DNA of 19,139 nt from Asticcacaulis sp. (GCF_020217185.1 NZ_JAIWNX010000263.1:1-19139); one strand, 5' to 3'. Counted from the stretch's first letter, positions 1 to 8,732 are shown. The notes: generated by a model not told the origin, from the letters alone. Translations and numbers: made by a program.

Positions 1-10
1 AGCGCTTACA
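1..10. promoter_or_regulatory. Probable truncated LacI-family operator (O2)
   Basis: The first ten bases, AGCGCTTACA, are identical to the last ten bases of the perfect palindrome at 27-40. The missing TGTA would lie just outside the window. If it is present, there are two identical operators with centres 30 bp apart, about three helical turns. Such pairs commonly bind a LacI-type dimer on one face of the DNA and often serve a divergent promoter pair. The copy is incomplete in this window, so this is an inference from the match. Confidence 0.55.
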
Positions 11-26
11 CAACGCCAAACGACGC

Positions 27-40
27 TGTAAGCGCTTACA
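27..40. promoter_or_regulatory. LacI-family operator, perfect 14-bp palindrome
   Basis: TGTAAGCGCTTACA is a perfect inverted repeat with a central CpG, the classic architecture of LacI/GalR-family operators, whose hinge helices bind at the central CG. It lies 24 bp upstream of the ATG chosen for the LacI-type regulator at 65. Occupancy would therefore block transcription initiation or early elongation of that gene and suggests autoregulation. A divergent gene left of the window could be controlled as well. Confidence 0.75.
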
Positions 41-64
41 TAACACGACAGGGTGCAGAGTTTC

Positions 65-1072
65 ATGGCGGCAAGCGTAACGCTCAATGACGTAGCCAAG
101 GCGGCGGGGGTGTCAATCGCGTCGGCCTCACGCGCCATTAATGGCCTCGACAACGTCACCGAAGAGGTGCGTGAGCGCGTTCTGGCGGCTGCCGGCAAGC
201 TCAAATACGTGCCGCACGGCGCGGCGCGGGCTCTGGCCATGAGCCGTACCAATACCATCGGCGTCATCCTGCCGGATATCTATGGCGAGTTCTTTTCGGA
301 GATCATCCGCGGCATTGATGTCGGTGCGCGCGCCAGCGGTCTGCACATTCTGGTGTCGGGATCGCACGGCGACGTAAAGGAGGCCGTCAAGGCGGCGCGC
401 GCCATGGCCGGTCGTGTCGATGGTCTGCTGGTCATGGCCCCCTATGCCGATGCCGACGACCTGTCGGGTAAGTTGCCGTTCAATCTGCCGCTGGTCATGA
501 TGGGCGGGGTGGGCGGTCAGGCCGATCTGCCGAGCCTTGTCGTTGATAACTATTCGGGCGCGCTGGAGGCCGTGCGGCACCTGCACGAACAGGGCTGCCG
601 CCGCATCGCCCACATTGCGGGGCCGGAGAGCAATCTGGAGGCGCAGGACCGCCTGCGCGGCTATCTCGATGGTCTGAAAGAGGCGGGGCTGTCGCCGCAG
701 GTGCTGCCCGGCGATTTCACCGATGGGGCAGGTTATGCCGCCGTACAGACCCTTCTGGCGCAGGAACAGATGCCCGACGGCTTGTTTGCCGCCAATGACA
801 TGATGGCGCTGGGGGCGACCCTGGGCCTGCGTGAGGCAGGCGTGTCGATTCCGGACGACATCGCCATCATCGGTTTCGACGACATACCGGTGACGCGCTA
901 CGCCTCACCGCCCATTTCGACGCTGCGCGCCGGAGTCTTCGACATCGGTCGGCGCAGTCTTGAGCTGCTTTCCGCCCTGATCGAGCGCGGTTCGGCGGAG
1001 GCTTCGGCCTCGGCCGCCAGCCTGATCGTGCGACCTGAACTGGTGGTGCGGGCGTCCAGCCGCCGCCGTTAA
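65..1072 (+). CDS. LacI/GalR-family transcriptional regulator
   Basis: This encodes a 335-residue DNA-binding repressor or activator of the LacI family. The N-terminal helix-turn-helix starts at TLNDVAKAAGVS (about residues 6-17), followed by the recognition region with ASASRAINGL. The hinge region ends near MSRTNTIGVI, and a periplasmic-binding-protein-like effector domain fills the rest, including IIGFDD near the C-terminus. ATG 65 is preferred over the GTG at 53 because family members place the TLxDVA motif four to six residues from the start; neither start has a strong Shine-Dalgarno. The palindromes at 27-40 and 1-10 are likely its own operators. It precedes a TonB-dependent receptor and glycosidases on the same strand, so it probably senses a sugar released from the imported glycan. 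The effector cannot be read from the sequence. Confidence 0.93.
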   Translation: MAASVTLNDVAKAAGVSIASASRAINGLDNVTEEVRERVLAAAGKLKYVPHGAARALAMSRTNTIGVILPDIYGEFFSEIIRGIDVGARASGLHILVSGSHGDVKEAVKAARAMAGRVDGLLVMAPYADADDLSGKLPFNLPLVMMGGVGGQADLPSLVVDNYSGALEAVRHLHEQGCRRIAHIAGPESNLEAQDRLRGYLDGLKEAGLSPQVLPGDFTDGAGYAAVQTLLAQEQMPDGLFAANDMMALGATLGLREAGVSIPDDIAIIGFDDIPVTRYASPPISTLRAGVFDIGRRSLELLSALIERGSAEASASAASLIVRPELVVRASSRRR

Positions 1073-1090
1073 AGCGTTTCTGCAAACGCT
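1073..1090. promoter_or_regulatory. Inverted repeat between regulator and receptor genes
   Basis: AGCGTTTCTGCAAACGCT has perfect 7-bp arms around a 4-nt centre and begins on the base after the regulator's stop codon. It is followed by a smaller repeat, GCGA-GTA-TCGC (1091-1101), and a short run GTTTT. It could be an RNA hairpin acting as a weak terminator or attenuator of the regulator transcript, or an operator in front of the receptor gene. Its half-sites share AGCG with the upstream operators, but its centre is not CpG, so it is not the same site. The role is uncertain. Confidence 0.5.
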
Positions 1091-1140
1091 GCGAGTATCG
1101 CGTTTTATACAAATAAAACAGTTCTTTGGGAGAACAGGAT

Positions 1141-4074
1141 ATGCTTCATATGTCTCGCACGCGGGGCCTGAGCCTCGGTGTTTCGGGCCTCGCCCTAGCG
1201 GCCGCCCTCGTCATGGCGGCCCCGGCCTTCGCCGCGGAATCCGACGCCACGCTTCAGGGCCGCGTTTCCGCGGCTCCGGCCGGCACGGTCGTGACCGCGA
1301 CTGACGCCAATACGGGCGCCAAGGCGACCGCCACCGTGCGTGCCGATGGCCGCTATGTGATCGTCGGCCTGCGTCCGGGCACCTATACGGTCACCTTCCG
1401 CGCACCGGACGGCACAACGCGCACCGAGCAGGCCGTATTGCCCGTTGGTCAGACGATCGAAGTCGATGCCGACCTCGCCACCGCCGAAGCGCCGGTGCAG
1501 GAAGTCACCGTCGTCGCCTCGCGCCGCAACAATCCGCGTCAGTCGGAAGTCTCCACCTCCATTTCGCGCGCCCAGATCGAAAACCTGCCGCAGAACGGCC
1601 GCAACTTCCTCAACTTCGCGGCTCTGGCCCCCGGCGTTGCCGTGTCCACCGACCCGGAGCGCAAGACCTTTCAGGCCGGCGCGGTCAACGCCAATCAGGT
1701 CAACGTCTTTATTGACGGCATGAGCCAGAAGAATCAGGTGCTGCAAGGCGGCGTCACGGGTCAGGACGCCTCGCGCGGCAATCCGTTCCCGCAACTGGCC
1801 GTGCAGGAGTTCAAGGTCTCGACCCAGAACTTCAAGGCGGAATATGAACAGGCCGGTTCGGCCATCATCACCGCCGTCACCAAGACCGGCGGCACCGAAT
1901 TCCACGGCACGGTGTTCGGCACGCTCCAGACCAAGAGCATGATCGGTCAGAATTATTACGACACCGGCCCCAAGCAGGATTTCGAAAACAAGGAATACGG
2001 CTTCGACATCGGCGGCCCGATCATCAAGAACAAGCTGCACTTCTACATGTCCTACGAAGGCCGCAAAGACGCGCGCCCCTCGGACGCAGTGAACATGCGC
2101 AACAATGCAGCCCTCAACGGGCTTAACCCGTCCCTCGTGACCGCCCTGTCCAACGCCTATAACGGCAGCTATGCCAAGGACTTCAAGCAGGACATGTGGT
2201 TCGGCAAGCTGACCTGGTTTGCCGATGACAACAACACGGTCGATATCACCTTCCGTAACCGTACCGAAGACGATGTTCGCAATTTCAGCGGTACAACGGC
2301 CTATGAACGCGGTTCGACCCTCGATCAGGAGATCAAGGGGGCCAGCGTCAAGTGGCGTCACCGGGCGGACAATCTGCTCAACGAGATGCAACTGGATTAT
2401 CAGGACTCGCAGTGGCGGGAATCGCCCCTGAGCACTGGTCCGGCCATCACGCTGATCAAGAAGAACGCCGATGGAAGCCCCGATGTGAACACAGTATATG
2501 CCACCTGGGGCGGGCGTCCCTATTCGCAGGTCAAGGGGCAGGAAAGCGTTACCCTGCGCAACGACCTGACCCTGACCGGCATCGAATGGTACGGTACGCA
2601 TGTGATCAAGGGCGGTTTCAAGCTGGCCAACTATAAGTACACGGCCGATGAGAATGACCATCGCCGGGTTCCGGAATATTATTACGATGCCGCTACCTAC
2701 GTGTATGGTGGCACCAATACACCTCTGGCGGTGAGGATCGCCGACGGCGACCCGCACCTCACTTCGAACAATATGCAGTTCGGGGCCTATATTCAGGACG
2801 ACTGGACCTTCGACGATCACTGGACCTTCAATCTGGGCGTGCGCTGGGACTATGAGTCCAACATGCTCAACAACGAATATACGACGCCTGCCGATATCGC
2901 GACGGCCATGCGCAATACGGCAGGCTTCAACAAGGCCTTCAATCCCGACAACTTTATCTCAACGGGGTCGAACCGCGAGGCCTTCAAAGGGGCCATCCAG
3001 CCGCGTATCGGCTTTGCCTATGACGTGAATGCCGACCGTGATCTGGTCATCTTCGGCGGCTATGGTCGCTACTATGACCGTAACATCTACGATCTGGCGC
3101 AACTGGAAACGCGCCGTGCCACTATTCACGTGGCCCAGATCAATTTCACGCCCAACGGTGATACGGACAATGTCCAGAATACCGCAACGTGGAACGCCAA
3201 CTATTTCGGCAATCCGACGGCTCTGGTGGCGCTGGCCAAGTCTTTGGGTCTGAAGGGGGAGGTGTTTGCGCTGAACAACGACACCAAGGTGCCCTATTCA
3301 GATCAGTTCAATCTGGGGGTCCGCAAGCGTTTCGGCGAGATTTCCACCTCGGCCACCCTGTCCTACATCAAGTATCAGAACCTGTTTAACTGGGTGCTCG
3401 GTAACCGCCTGCCGGACGGCAGCTGGTGCCAGTACGGCCCGCAATATGCCTGCCAGCCGTGGGGGAATGGCCTGCCGGGCTATGGCGCGCTGATCATCTC
3501 GACCAATGAGCGTCAGGCGCGTTACAAGGCCCTGTATCTCACCGCCGAGAAGCCGTGGACGCCGGCGTCGAAGTACGGCTTCAGCACCACCCTGACCCTG
3601 ACTGACGCCGAAATGACCGGTCACAACGACCCGTTCATCTTCGACTATGCCAGTCCCTCGGCCACCGGCTGGCACAAGGCGGAAGGCGTCGATAAGTGGC
3701 GCTTCGTCGGTTCGGGCATTGTGTCGGGTCCGTGGGACACCCGCGTTTCCGCCATTGTGACGCTGGCTTCGGGCGTGCCCTATGGCCGTGTGCTCGATAC
3801 CGCTCCGGCGCTTCAGATTCAGGAAGGGTATTTCTGGCCGGGCAAGTCCTTCAAGCAGGTCGATCTGCGCGTGTCCAAGGACTTCAAGCTGTGGAACGGT
3901 CAGACGGTCACCGCCGACGCGCAGGTCTATAACCTGTTCGACACGTGGAACCGCGCCTATTCGCAATGGACAGGCGGCTATGACAACGGTACGGGCGCTA
4001 AAAAGATCCCCGACCCGAATGCCCAGGTCGGTCCGTCGCGCTCCTTTCAGGTGGGCCTGACCTATAAGTGGTAA
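1141..4074 (+). CDS. TonB-dependent outer-membrane receptor, Oar-like
   Basis: This 977-residue outer-membrane active transporter most likely imports oligosaccharides into the periplasm using TonB/ExbBD energy. A signal peptide (about residues 1-31, ending AFA|A) is followed by a carboxypeptidase-regulatory-like beta-sandwich (about 35-115, with GRYVIVGLRPGTYTV). A TonB-box-like EVTVVA comes next, then a plug domain with LPQNGRNF, VNVFIDGM and VTKTGGTEFHG, and a long beta-barrel ending in YKW. This architecture is shared with Oar-type receptors. ATG 1141 is chosen because GGGAGAA lies six bases upstream; a TTG at 1126 and an ATG at 1150 are alternatives. The gene starts 68 bp after the regulator and is followed by a strong terminator, so it may be expressed more highly than the enzymes beyond. 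Substrate specificity is inferred only from neighbours. Confidence 0.93.
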   Translation: MLHMSRTRGLSLGVSGLALAAALVMAAPAFAAESDATLQGRVSAAPAGTVVTATDANTGAKATATVRADGRYVIVGLRPGTYTVTFRAPDGTTRTEQAVLPVGQTIEVDADLATAEAPVQEVTVVASRRNNPRQSEVSTSISRAQIENLPQNGRNFLNFAALAPGVAVSTDPERKTFQAGAVNANQVNVFIDGMSQKNQVLQGGVTGQDASRGNPFPQLAVQEFKVSTQNFKAEYEQAGSAIITAVTKTGGTEFHGTVFGTLQTKSMIGQNYYDTGPKQDFENKEYGFDIGGPIIKNKLHFYMSYEGRKDARPSDAVNMRNNAALNGLNPSLVTALSNAYNGSYAKDFKQDMWFGKLTWFADDNNTVDITFRNRTEDDVRNFSGTTAYERGSTLDQEIKGASVKWRHRADNLLNEMQLDYQDSQWRESPLSTGPAITLIKKNADGSPDVNTVYATWGGRPYSQVKGQESVTLRNDLTLTGIEWYGTHVIKGGFKLANYKYTADENDHRRVPEYYYDAATYVYGGTNTPLAVRIADGDPHLTSNNMQFGAYIQDDWTFDDHWTFNLGVRWDYESNMLNNEYTTPADIATAMRNTAGFNKAFNPDNFISTGSNREAFKGAIQPRIGFAYDVNADRDLVIFGGYGRYYDRNIYDLAQLETRRATIHVAQINFTPNGDTDNVQNTATWNANYFGNPTALVALAKSLGLKGEVFALNNDTKVPYSDQFNLGVRKRFGEISTSATLSYIKYQNLFNWVLGNRLPDGSWCQYGPQYACQPWGNGLPGYGALIISTNERQARYKALYLTAEKPWTPASKYGFSTTLTLTDAEMTGHNDPFIFDYASPSATGWHKAEGVDKWRFVGSGIVSGPWDTRVSAIVTLASGVPYGRVLDTAPALQIQEGYFWPGKSFKQVDLRVSKDFKLWNGQTVTADAQVYNLFDTWNRAYSQWTGGYDNGTGAKKIPDPNAQVGPSRSFQVGLTYKW

Positions 4075-4202
4075 CGCTTTCGGCGCGGTGGTATCCGCTG
4101 CGCCGCTCCCCATGCCCAGCGGTGTCTCATCCCCTGACGCGCCGCCGGACATCTGCCCGCCAGCCTCACTTCCTCGGCTTATGCGGCGCTGACTTGCCTT
4201 AT

Positions 4203-4245
4203 ACCGGGGGCTTCTCCTCCCGTTTGGAGCCCCCGGTTTTTTTTT
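4203..4245 (+). terminator. Rho-independent terminator after the TonB receptor
   Basis: A perfect 10-bp stem, ACCGGGGGCT (4203-4212) with AGCCCCCGGT (4228-4237), encloses a 15-nt loop and runs into nine consecutive T residues (4237-4245). It is the clearest intrinsic terminator in the window and points along the + strand, closing the receptor transcript. The remaining interval from 4075 to 4202 shows no gene. Enzyme genes downstream must be reached by read-through or by a promoter in the short interval after the T-run. Confidence 0.93.
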
Positions 4246-4289
4246 GGTGTCCCTGATGGACCGCCGGTGTCACCCGCAGACACCGTGTC
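4246..4289. promoter_or_regulatory. Overlapping inverted/direct repeats before the GH144-like gene
   Basis: GGTGTC occurs at 4246-4251 and again at 4266-4271, and its complement GACACC occurs at 4279-4284. The latter two form a hairpin with 7-bp arms (CGGTGTC at 4265-4271, GACACCG at 4279-4285). GACAC-C-GTGTC at 4279-4289 is a second, mutually exclusive inverted repeat. The cluster sits between the terminator and the Shine-Dalgarno at 4291-4297. It may be an operator or an mRNA structure controlling the enzyme operon. No -10/-35 pair is convincing. Confidence 0.4.
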
Positions 4290-4302
4290 GAAGGGAGTTT
4301 TT

Positions 4303-5724
4303 ATGACCTTGTCTCATCCGTCCCGCCGCGCCTTTGGTCAGGGTCTTTTTGGCCTCAGCCTGTTGCCGCTGGGGGCCTGTGCGTCTCTGCCGGGTCTTTC
4401 AAACGCGCCGGGCCATGACCCATTGTTGAGCGATCTGCACCGGCGGACGTTTCAGTTCTTCTGGGACGTGACCGATCACCGTACCGGCCTGACGCCGGAT
4501 CGCTGGCCCACGCGCACCTTTTCGTCGGTGGCCGCCATCGGCTTTGCCTTCAACGCCTATATTATCGGTGCGGAGTCGGGCTATATCCGCCGCGAACAGG
4601 CGGCGGAGCGCACCTTTAACACCCTGAATTTCCTGTATAACCTGCCGCAGGGCGAGGCCGCTTCGGGCACGGCGGGCTATAAGGGTTATTTCTATCACTT
4701 CCTGCGTTTTGACGACGGTACGCGCTATAAAACCTGCGAACTGTCGTCCATCGACACCTCGCTTCTGCTGATGGGGGCCCTGTGCGCCGGGCAGTATTTC
4801 GACCGCGACACGACTGTTGAACGCGATATCCGCCGCCTGTCCACCGTCCTTTATGCGCGCGTGGACTGGACCTTCATGATGCGCCCGTCGGGGCGGCAGA
4901 CCATGGGCTGGCACCCCGAAGACGGCTTCATCAAGGCCGAATGGCGCGGCTATAACGAAGGGATGATGGTCTATCTGCTGGCTATGGCCTCGCCGACCCA
5001 CCCGATTGACCCCAAGGCCTATCAGGTGTGGTGCTCGACCTATGAGGAGACCTTTGGCCCCAATCACGGGGAGCCGCACCTGGGCTTCCACGCTTTGTTC
5101 GGCCATCAGTATAACCACGTCTGGATCGACTATCGCGGCATAGCCGACGCCTATATGCGCGCCAAAGGTCTGGATTATTTTGAAAATTCCCGCCGTGCCA
5201 CGCTGGCGCAGCGCAACTATGCCATTCAGAACCCGATGGGGTTCAGGGACTATGGGCCGGACATCTGGGGCTTTACGGCTTGCGACGGCCCGGCGGATGT
5301 CAAGCTGGTGATCGACGGCGTCGAGCGGCAATTCCGCAGCTATTCGGCGCGCGGGCCGGGCGATCTGCACCCGTTCGACGACGGCACGATTGCGCCCACG
5401 GCGGCGCTGGGTTCGATCATGTTTACGCCGGTGGAGTCTCTGGCCGCCGCCAGAGCCATGCAGGCGCGCTACGGCTCGGATATCTATGGCCAATATGGCT
5501 TTTTCGACAGCTTCAACCCGACCTTTGTGACCGACTATCCGTCGCGCGAAGGCCATCAGACCCAACGCGCCGGATGGGTGTCCAACGACTATATCGGCAT
5601 TGATCAGGGGCCGATCCTGTGCAGTATCGAAAACCTGCGCTCTGGCCTGTTCTGGCGGCTGATGAAGGGCTGCGCGCCGCTTCAGCGCGGCCTGAAACTG
5701 GCCGGGTTTGAGGCGGTGGCCTGA
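4303..5724 (+). CDS. Glycoamylase-like (PF10091) / GH144-type glucanase, lipoprotein
   Basis: This is a 473-residue predicted exported (alpha/alpha)6-barrel glycosidase. Family features include FWDVTDHRTGLTPDRW near the N-terminus, WGFTACDGP, DDGTIAPTAALGS, GFFDSFNP and the C-terminal IDQGPI...IENLRSGLFW. These are the signature blocks of glycoamylase-like proteins, whose characterised GH144 members are endo-beta-1,2-glucanases. The N-terminus combines a twin-arginine motif, SRRAF (residues 7-11), with a lipobox LGAC (lipidated Cys26), suggesting Tat export and membrane anchoring. ATG 4303 is chosen for its AGGGAG ribosome-binding site five bases upstream; a GTG at 4267 is in frame but lies within the repeat region. 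Its stop overlaps the next start by 1 nt, so the two are translationally coupled. The family assignment is firm; beta-1,2-glucan as substrate is inferred from characterised relatives and the neighbouring GH3 gene. Confidence 0.85.
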   Translation: MTLSHPSRRAFGQGLFGLSLLPLGACASLPGLSNAPGHDPLLSDLHRRTFQFFWDVTDHRTGLTPDRWPTRTFSSVAAIGFAFNAYIIGAESGYIRREQAAERTFNTLNFLYNLPQGEAASGTAGYKGYFYHFLRFDDGTRYKTCELSSIDTSLLLMGALCAGQYFDRDTTVERDIRRLSTVLYARVDWTFMMRPSGRQTMGWHPEDGFIKAEWRGYNEGMMVYLLAMASPTHPIDPKAYQVWCSTYEETFGPNHGEPHLGFHALFGHQYNHVWIDYRGIADAYMRAKGLDYFENSRRATLAQRNYAIQNPMGFRDYGPDIWGFTACDGPADVKLVIDGVERQFRSYSARGPGDLHPFDDGTIAPTAALGSIMFTPVESLAAARAMQARYGSDIYGQYGFFDSFNPTFVTDYPSREGHQTQRAGWVSNDYIGIDQGPILCSIENLRSGLFWRLMKGCAPLQRGLKLAGFEAVA

Positions 5725-8700
5725 TGCGCCGTCAACTGTCCCTAGGGGCGCTGATACTGGCCGCCGGGCTGCTGGCGATGCCTGTGTCGGCGCAAACCGC
5801 CCTGATCGCGCCGACACCGTGGACTGCGGGGGCGTCAGAGGGCGTAGCCTCAAAGGCCAGCGGCGGCGAAACCGCCCGGCTGGACTATGGGTTCAAAGGG
5901 GCGGGCTATGCCTTTATGGTGCATGATCTTGACTTTGCGGCCCCGGAGAACTTCGTCATCGACATCCCGGTAAAGGGCGAGGGGGCGGGTAATGATCTTC
6001 AGATCAAGTTCACCGATGCCTCGGGCGACAATGTGTGGTGGGTGACGCGCCCGGCCTTTGTGCCGACACCGCAGGGTGCGGTGCTGCGCATTCGCCCGCG
6101 CCATATCGACTTCGCCTGGGGGACGACAAAGGATCGCACCTTCCGGGGTGGCAAGCGCATGGAGATAGTCGTCGTCAAGACGGCCAGGGGGGCGGCCTCC
6201 GGCTGGCTGGAGGTCGGGCCGATCCGCTGGCGCGCCGAGGCTCCGGAACCGAAGACCGAAGCGCCTTTAAAAGCAGATGTGACGGCGGCGGTGGACGGTA
6301 ACCCCCGCACCGGCACCGGGGCGGCGTCGGTGACGCTTGATCTGTCGCGTGTGCGCGCCTTTGGCGGATTGAAACTCGACTGGGGCAAGGTGCCCGCCCT
6401 TTATACGGTGGCTGTGTCCGACGACGGACGCAGCTTCCGTGAGTTGCGCACCGTTGCGGGTTCGGACGGCGGGACAGACTATGTGACACTGGGTGAGGTC
6501 GATGCGCGCTATGTCCGCGTCAGCGGGCAGGGGCAACTCAATGAGGCCGCCCTGCTGCCACTGGAGATGGGGCTTAAGCCGAACGCCTTGCTGAGCGAAC
6601 TGGCGCGTACCGCGCCGCGTGGCGACTATCCGCGCGGCTTTACGGAGCAAGCCTACTGGACCGTGGTCGGCGTGGCGCATGGCGGCCCGCGCGCGGCGCT
6701 GCTGTCCGAAGACGGGGCGGTCGAGCTGGGGCCGGAACGCCCGTCGCTAATGCCCGTGCTGACGATCGGCGGCAAGCGTCTGACCTGGGCGCAGGCCACG
6801 GTCACACAGGGCATGGACACCGAACGCCTGCCCTTGCCGACGGTCGAATGGCAGGGGGAGGGCGTTCAGATGCGCGTCGCCCCTCTGGCCTTTGGCGAGG
6901 GCAAGGCCCCCTATGCGCTGGTGCGTTACGAGGTGCGCTCCGACACGGCGCAGACGGTGCGACTGGAGTTGCACGTGCAGCCGATGCAGGTCAATCCGCC
7001 GACGCAGTTTCTGACGCGGCCGGGAGGCTATGCGCCGATCCGCCGTCTCAGTCGTGACGGCGATACGGTGAACGTCGAGGATCAGCCGCTGTGGCTGCTG
7101 ACGCCGCCGAAGGATTTTACGGCGTCCGGTTTCCTGAGCGGGCCGCAGGGGGCCAGTGCCGCCGATACGGATGGTCTGGCGTCCGGCGTGATTGGTTATG
7201 ACCTGAATCTCACACCGGGCAAGGCGCAGGGCGTCATTGTGGCCTTTCCGTTGGGCGGGCAGACAGCGCGCCCGGTCATCACCGGGGATGTGGTGAAGTG
7301 GGCCGAAGCACAGGCCGAAAGCGTCAGGGCCGACTGGCGTCAGCGGTTGGGGGATACCCGCCTTGTCCTGCCCGCTGGCGCGCCGCCCATTGCCGACAGC
7401 GCGCGTCTGGCGCTCGCCTACCAACTGATCCTGCTTGATGGGGACTGGCTGAAGCCCGGTGCGCGGTCTTACGACCGCTCGTGGATACGCGACGGGGCCA
7501 TGATGTCCGAAGGCCTGCTGCGTATGGGCCTGCACAGGGAGGCGCTGGCCTATTTCAAGGCCTATGCCCCGATGAGCTTCGATAATGGCAAAGTGCCGTG
7601 CTGCGTCGATGCGCGTGGGGCCGATCCGACGCCGGAAAACGACTCCAACGGGCAATTGCCGTGGCTGGCCGGGGAACTGATCCGCTTTGGCGTTGCGCCC
7701 GCCGAGATCGCGCCCTACTGGCCGCAGGTGTCTGGTGCCATCGCCTATCAGGAAGGCTTGCGTCAGGCCAATCTGACGCCGCAGACCGAGGCGCGCTATC
7801 GCGGCCTGATGCCGCCGTCGATCAGCCACGAGGGCTATTCGGACAAGGCGGCCTATAGCTACTGGGACAATTTCTGGGCCCTGAAAGGCTATCGCGGAGC
7901 CGCGGTGACGGCACGCGCTTTGGGCAAGACGGCAGAGGCCGAACGTATCTCTGCGCAGGACGAGGCCTTTGCGCGTGATCTGAAGGCCTCGATCCTCGCC
8001 ACGGCGGCGCACTATGGGCAGGACGTGGTGGCCGGAGCCGCTGACCGGGGCGATTTCGACCCGACCTCGACGACCATGGGCCTGACCTCCGGCGCGCATA
8101 CGGACGACATCCCTGAGGCGCTGAAACGTCAGACCTTTGAGCGCTACTGGACGGATATTCTGATGCGCCGCCGTCAGACGCCCAACAGCTATACCCCCTA
8201 CGAACTGCGCAATGTCGGGGCCTTTTTGCGGCTGAAACAGCCCGAACGGGCGCGTCAGGCGCTCACGATGTTCTTTGCCGATCAGGCCCCCAGAGCGTGG
8301 TTTCAGTGGGGGGAGGTGGTCACCGTCCCTTATCGTCAACCGTTGTTTATTGGTGACCTGCCGCACGGCTGGGTCGAATCCGACTATTTGCGCGTGGCGC
8401 TCGACATGTTCGCCTATGAGCGGGCCGAGACGGCGCAGATGGTGCTTTTGTCAGGGTTTGACCCGAAATGGGCGGATAAGGGCGAAACGCGGCTGGAGCG
8501 GCTGCATACGCCGTGGGGAACGCTGTCGCTGACGGTCACCAAGGCGGGTTCAGGTTTGAGAATCAATATTGACTCGGATGCCCCACCGCCCGGAGGCTAT
8601 GTGATTGACGTCCCTTCCCTGATGGGGCGGGATGCCCGAGTGCGGGTGGATGGAAAACTCGTGACACTCCACGACGGCGAACTGATCATCAAAACAGCAA

Positions 8701-8732
8701 AAGCCGAGATTATTCTGGGAGATGTCGCATGA
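5724..8732 (+). CDS. Large secreted discoidin plus (alpha/alpha)6-barrel putative glycoside hydrolase
   Basis: This is a 1002-residue exported protein. A signal peptide (about 1-23, ending VSA|Q) is followed by a beta-sandwich (about 35-170, with NFVIDIPVKGEG) resembling carbohydrate-binding modules. An F5/8 type C (discoidin)-like domain follows (about 180-285, with VTAAVDGNPRTG and DARYVRVSGQGQ). A long beta-sandwich linker (about 300-545) leads to an alpha-helical barrel (about 550-890). The barrel carries RSWIRDGAMMSEGLLRMG (585-602) and PENDSNGQLPW (637-647), a layout seen in GH15/GH63/GH94-like catalytic barrels, and a small beta domain closes the protein. I cannot assign a CAZy family. 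WIRDG and ENDSNGQ are the most enzyme-like motifs. The ATG overlaps the preceding stop by 1 nt and the end overlaps the next start by 4 nt, so it is a core operon member. It may handle branched or cyclic ends of the same glucan. Confidence 0.8.
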   Translation: MRRQLSLGALILAAGLLAMPVSAQTALIAPTPWTAGASEGVASKASGGETARLDYGFKGAGYAFMVHDLDFAAPENFVIDIPVKGEGAGNDLQIKFTDASGDNVWWVTRPAFVPTPQGAVLRIRPRHIDFAWGTTKDRTFRGGKRMEIVVVKTARGAASGWLEVGPIRWRAEAPEPKTEAPLKADVTAAVDGNPRTGTGAASVTLDLSRVRAFGGLKLDWGKVPALYTVAVSDDGRSFRELRTVAGSDGGTDYVTLGEVDARYVRVSGQGQLNEAALLPLEMGLKPNALLSELARTAPRGDYPRGFTEQAYWTVVGVAHGGPRAALLSEDGAVELGPERPSLMPVLTIGGKRLTWAQATVTQGMDTERLPLPTVEWQGEGVQMRVAPLAFGEGKAPYALVRYEVRSDTAQTVRLELHVQPMQVNPPTQFLTRPGGYAPIRRLSRDGDTVNVEDQPLWLLTPPKDFTASGFLSGPQGASAADTDGLASGVIGYDLNLTPGKAQGVIVAFPLGGQTARPVITGDVVKWAEAQAESVRADWRQRLGDTRLVLPAGAPPIADSARLALAYQLILLDGDWLKPGARSYDRSWIRDGAMMSEGLLRMGLHREALAYFKAYAPMSFDNGKVPCCVDARGADPTPENDSNGQLPWLAGELIRFGVAPAEIAPYWPQVSGAIAYQEGLRQANLTPQTEARYRGLMPPSISHEGYSDKAAYSYWDNFWALKGYRGAAVTARALGKTAEAERISAQDEAFARDLKASILATAAHYGQDVVAGAADRGDFDPTSTTMGLTSGAHTDDIPEALKRQTFERYWTDILMRRRQTPNSYTPYELRNVGAFLRLKQPERARQALTMFFADQAPRAWFQWGEVVTVPYRQPLFIGDLPHGWVESDYLRVALDMFAYERAETAQMVLLSGFDPKWADKGETRLERLHTPWGTLSLTVTKAGSGLRINIDSDAPPPGGYVIDVPSLMGRDARVRVDGKLVTLHDGELIIKTAKAEIILGDVA

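Noticed and set aside
53..64. GTG start at 53 for the LacI-type regulator
   Set aside because: It would add four residues ahead of the usual family start and has no ribosome-binding site; ATG 65 fits the helix-turn-helix position better.
1195..2820. 541-codon open frame on the - strand opposite the TonB receptor
   Set aside because: It lies wholly inside the receptor gene, has no signal, domain or ribosome-binding support, and is typical of antisense frames in GC-rich codon usage.
4399..5853. 484-codon - strand frame opposite the GH144-like gene
   Set aside because: It is an antisense shadow; the + strand frame carries clear family motifs and a lipoprotein signal.
6747..8366. 539-codon - strand frame opposite the barrel protein
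   Set aside because: Its Arg/His/Gln-rich composition with no recognisable domain is characteristic of shadow frames.
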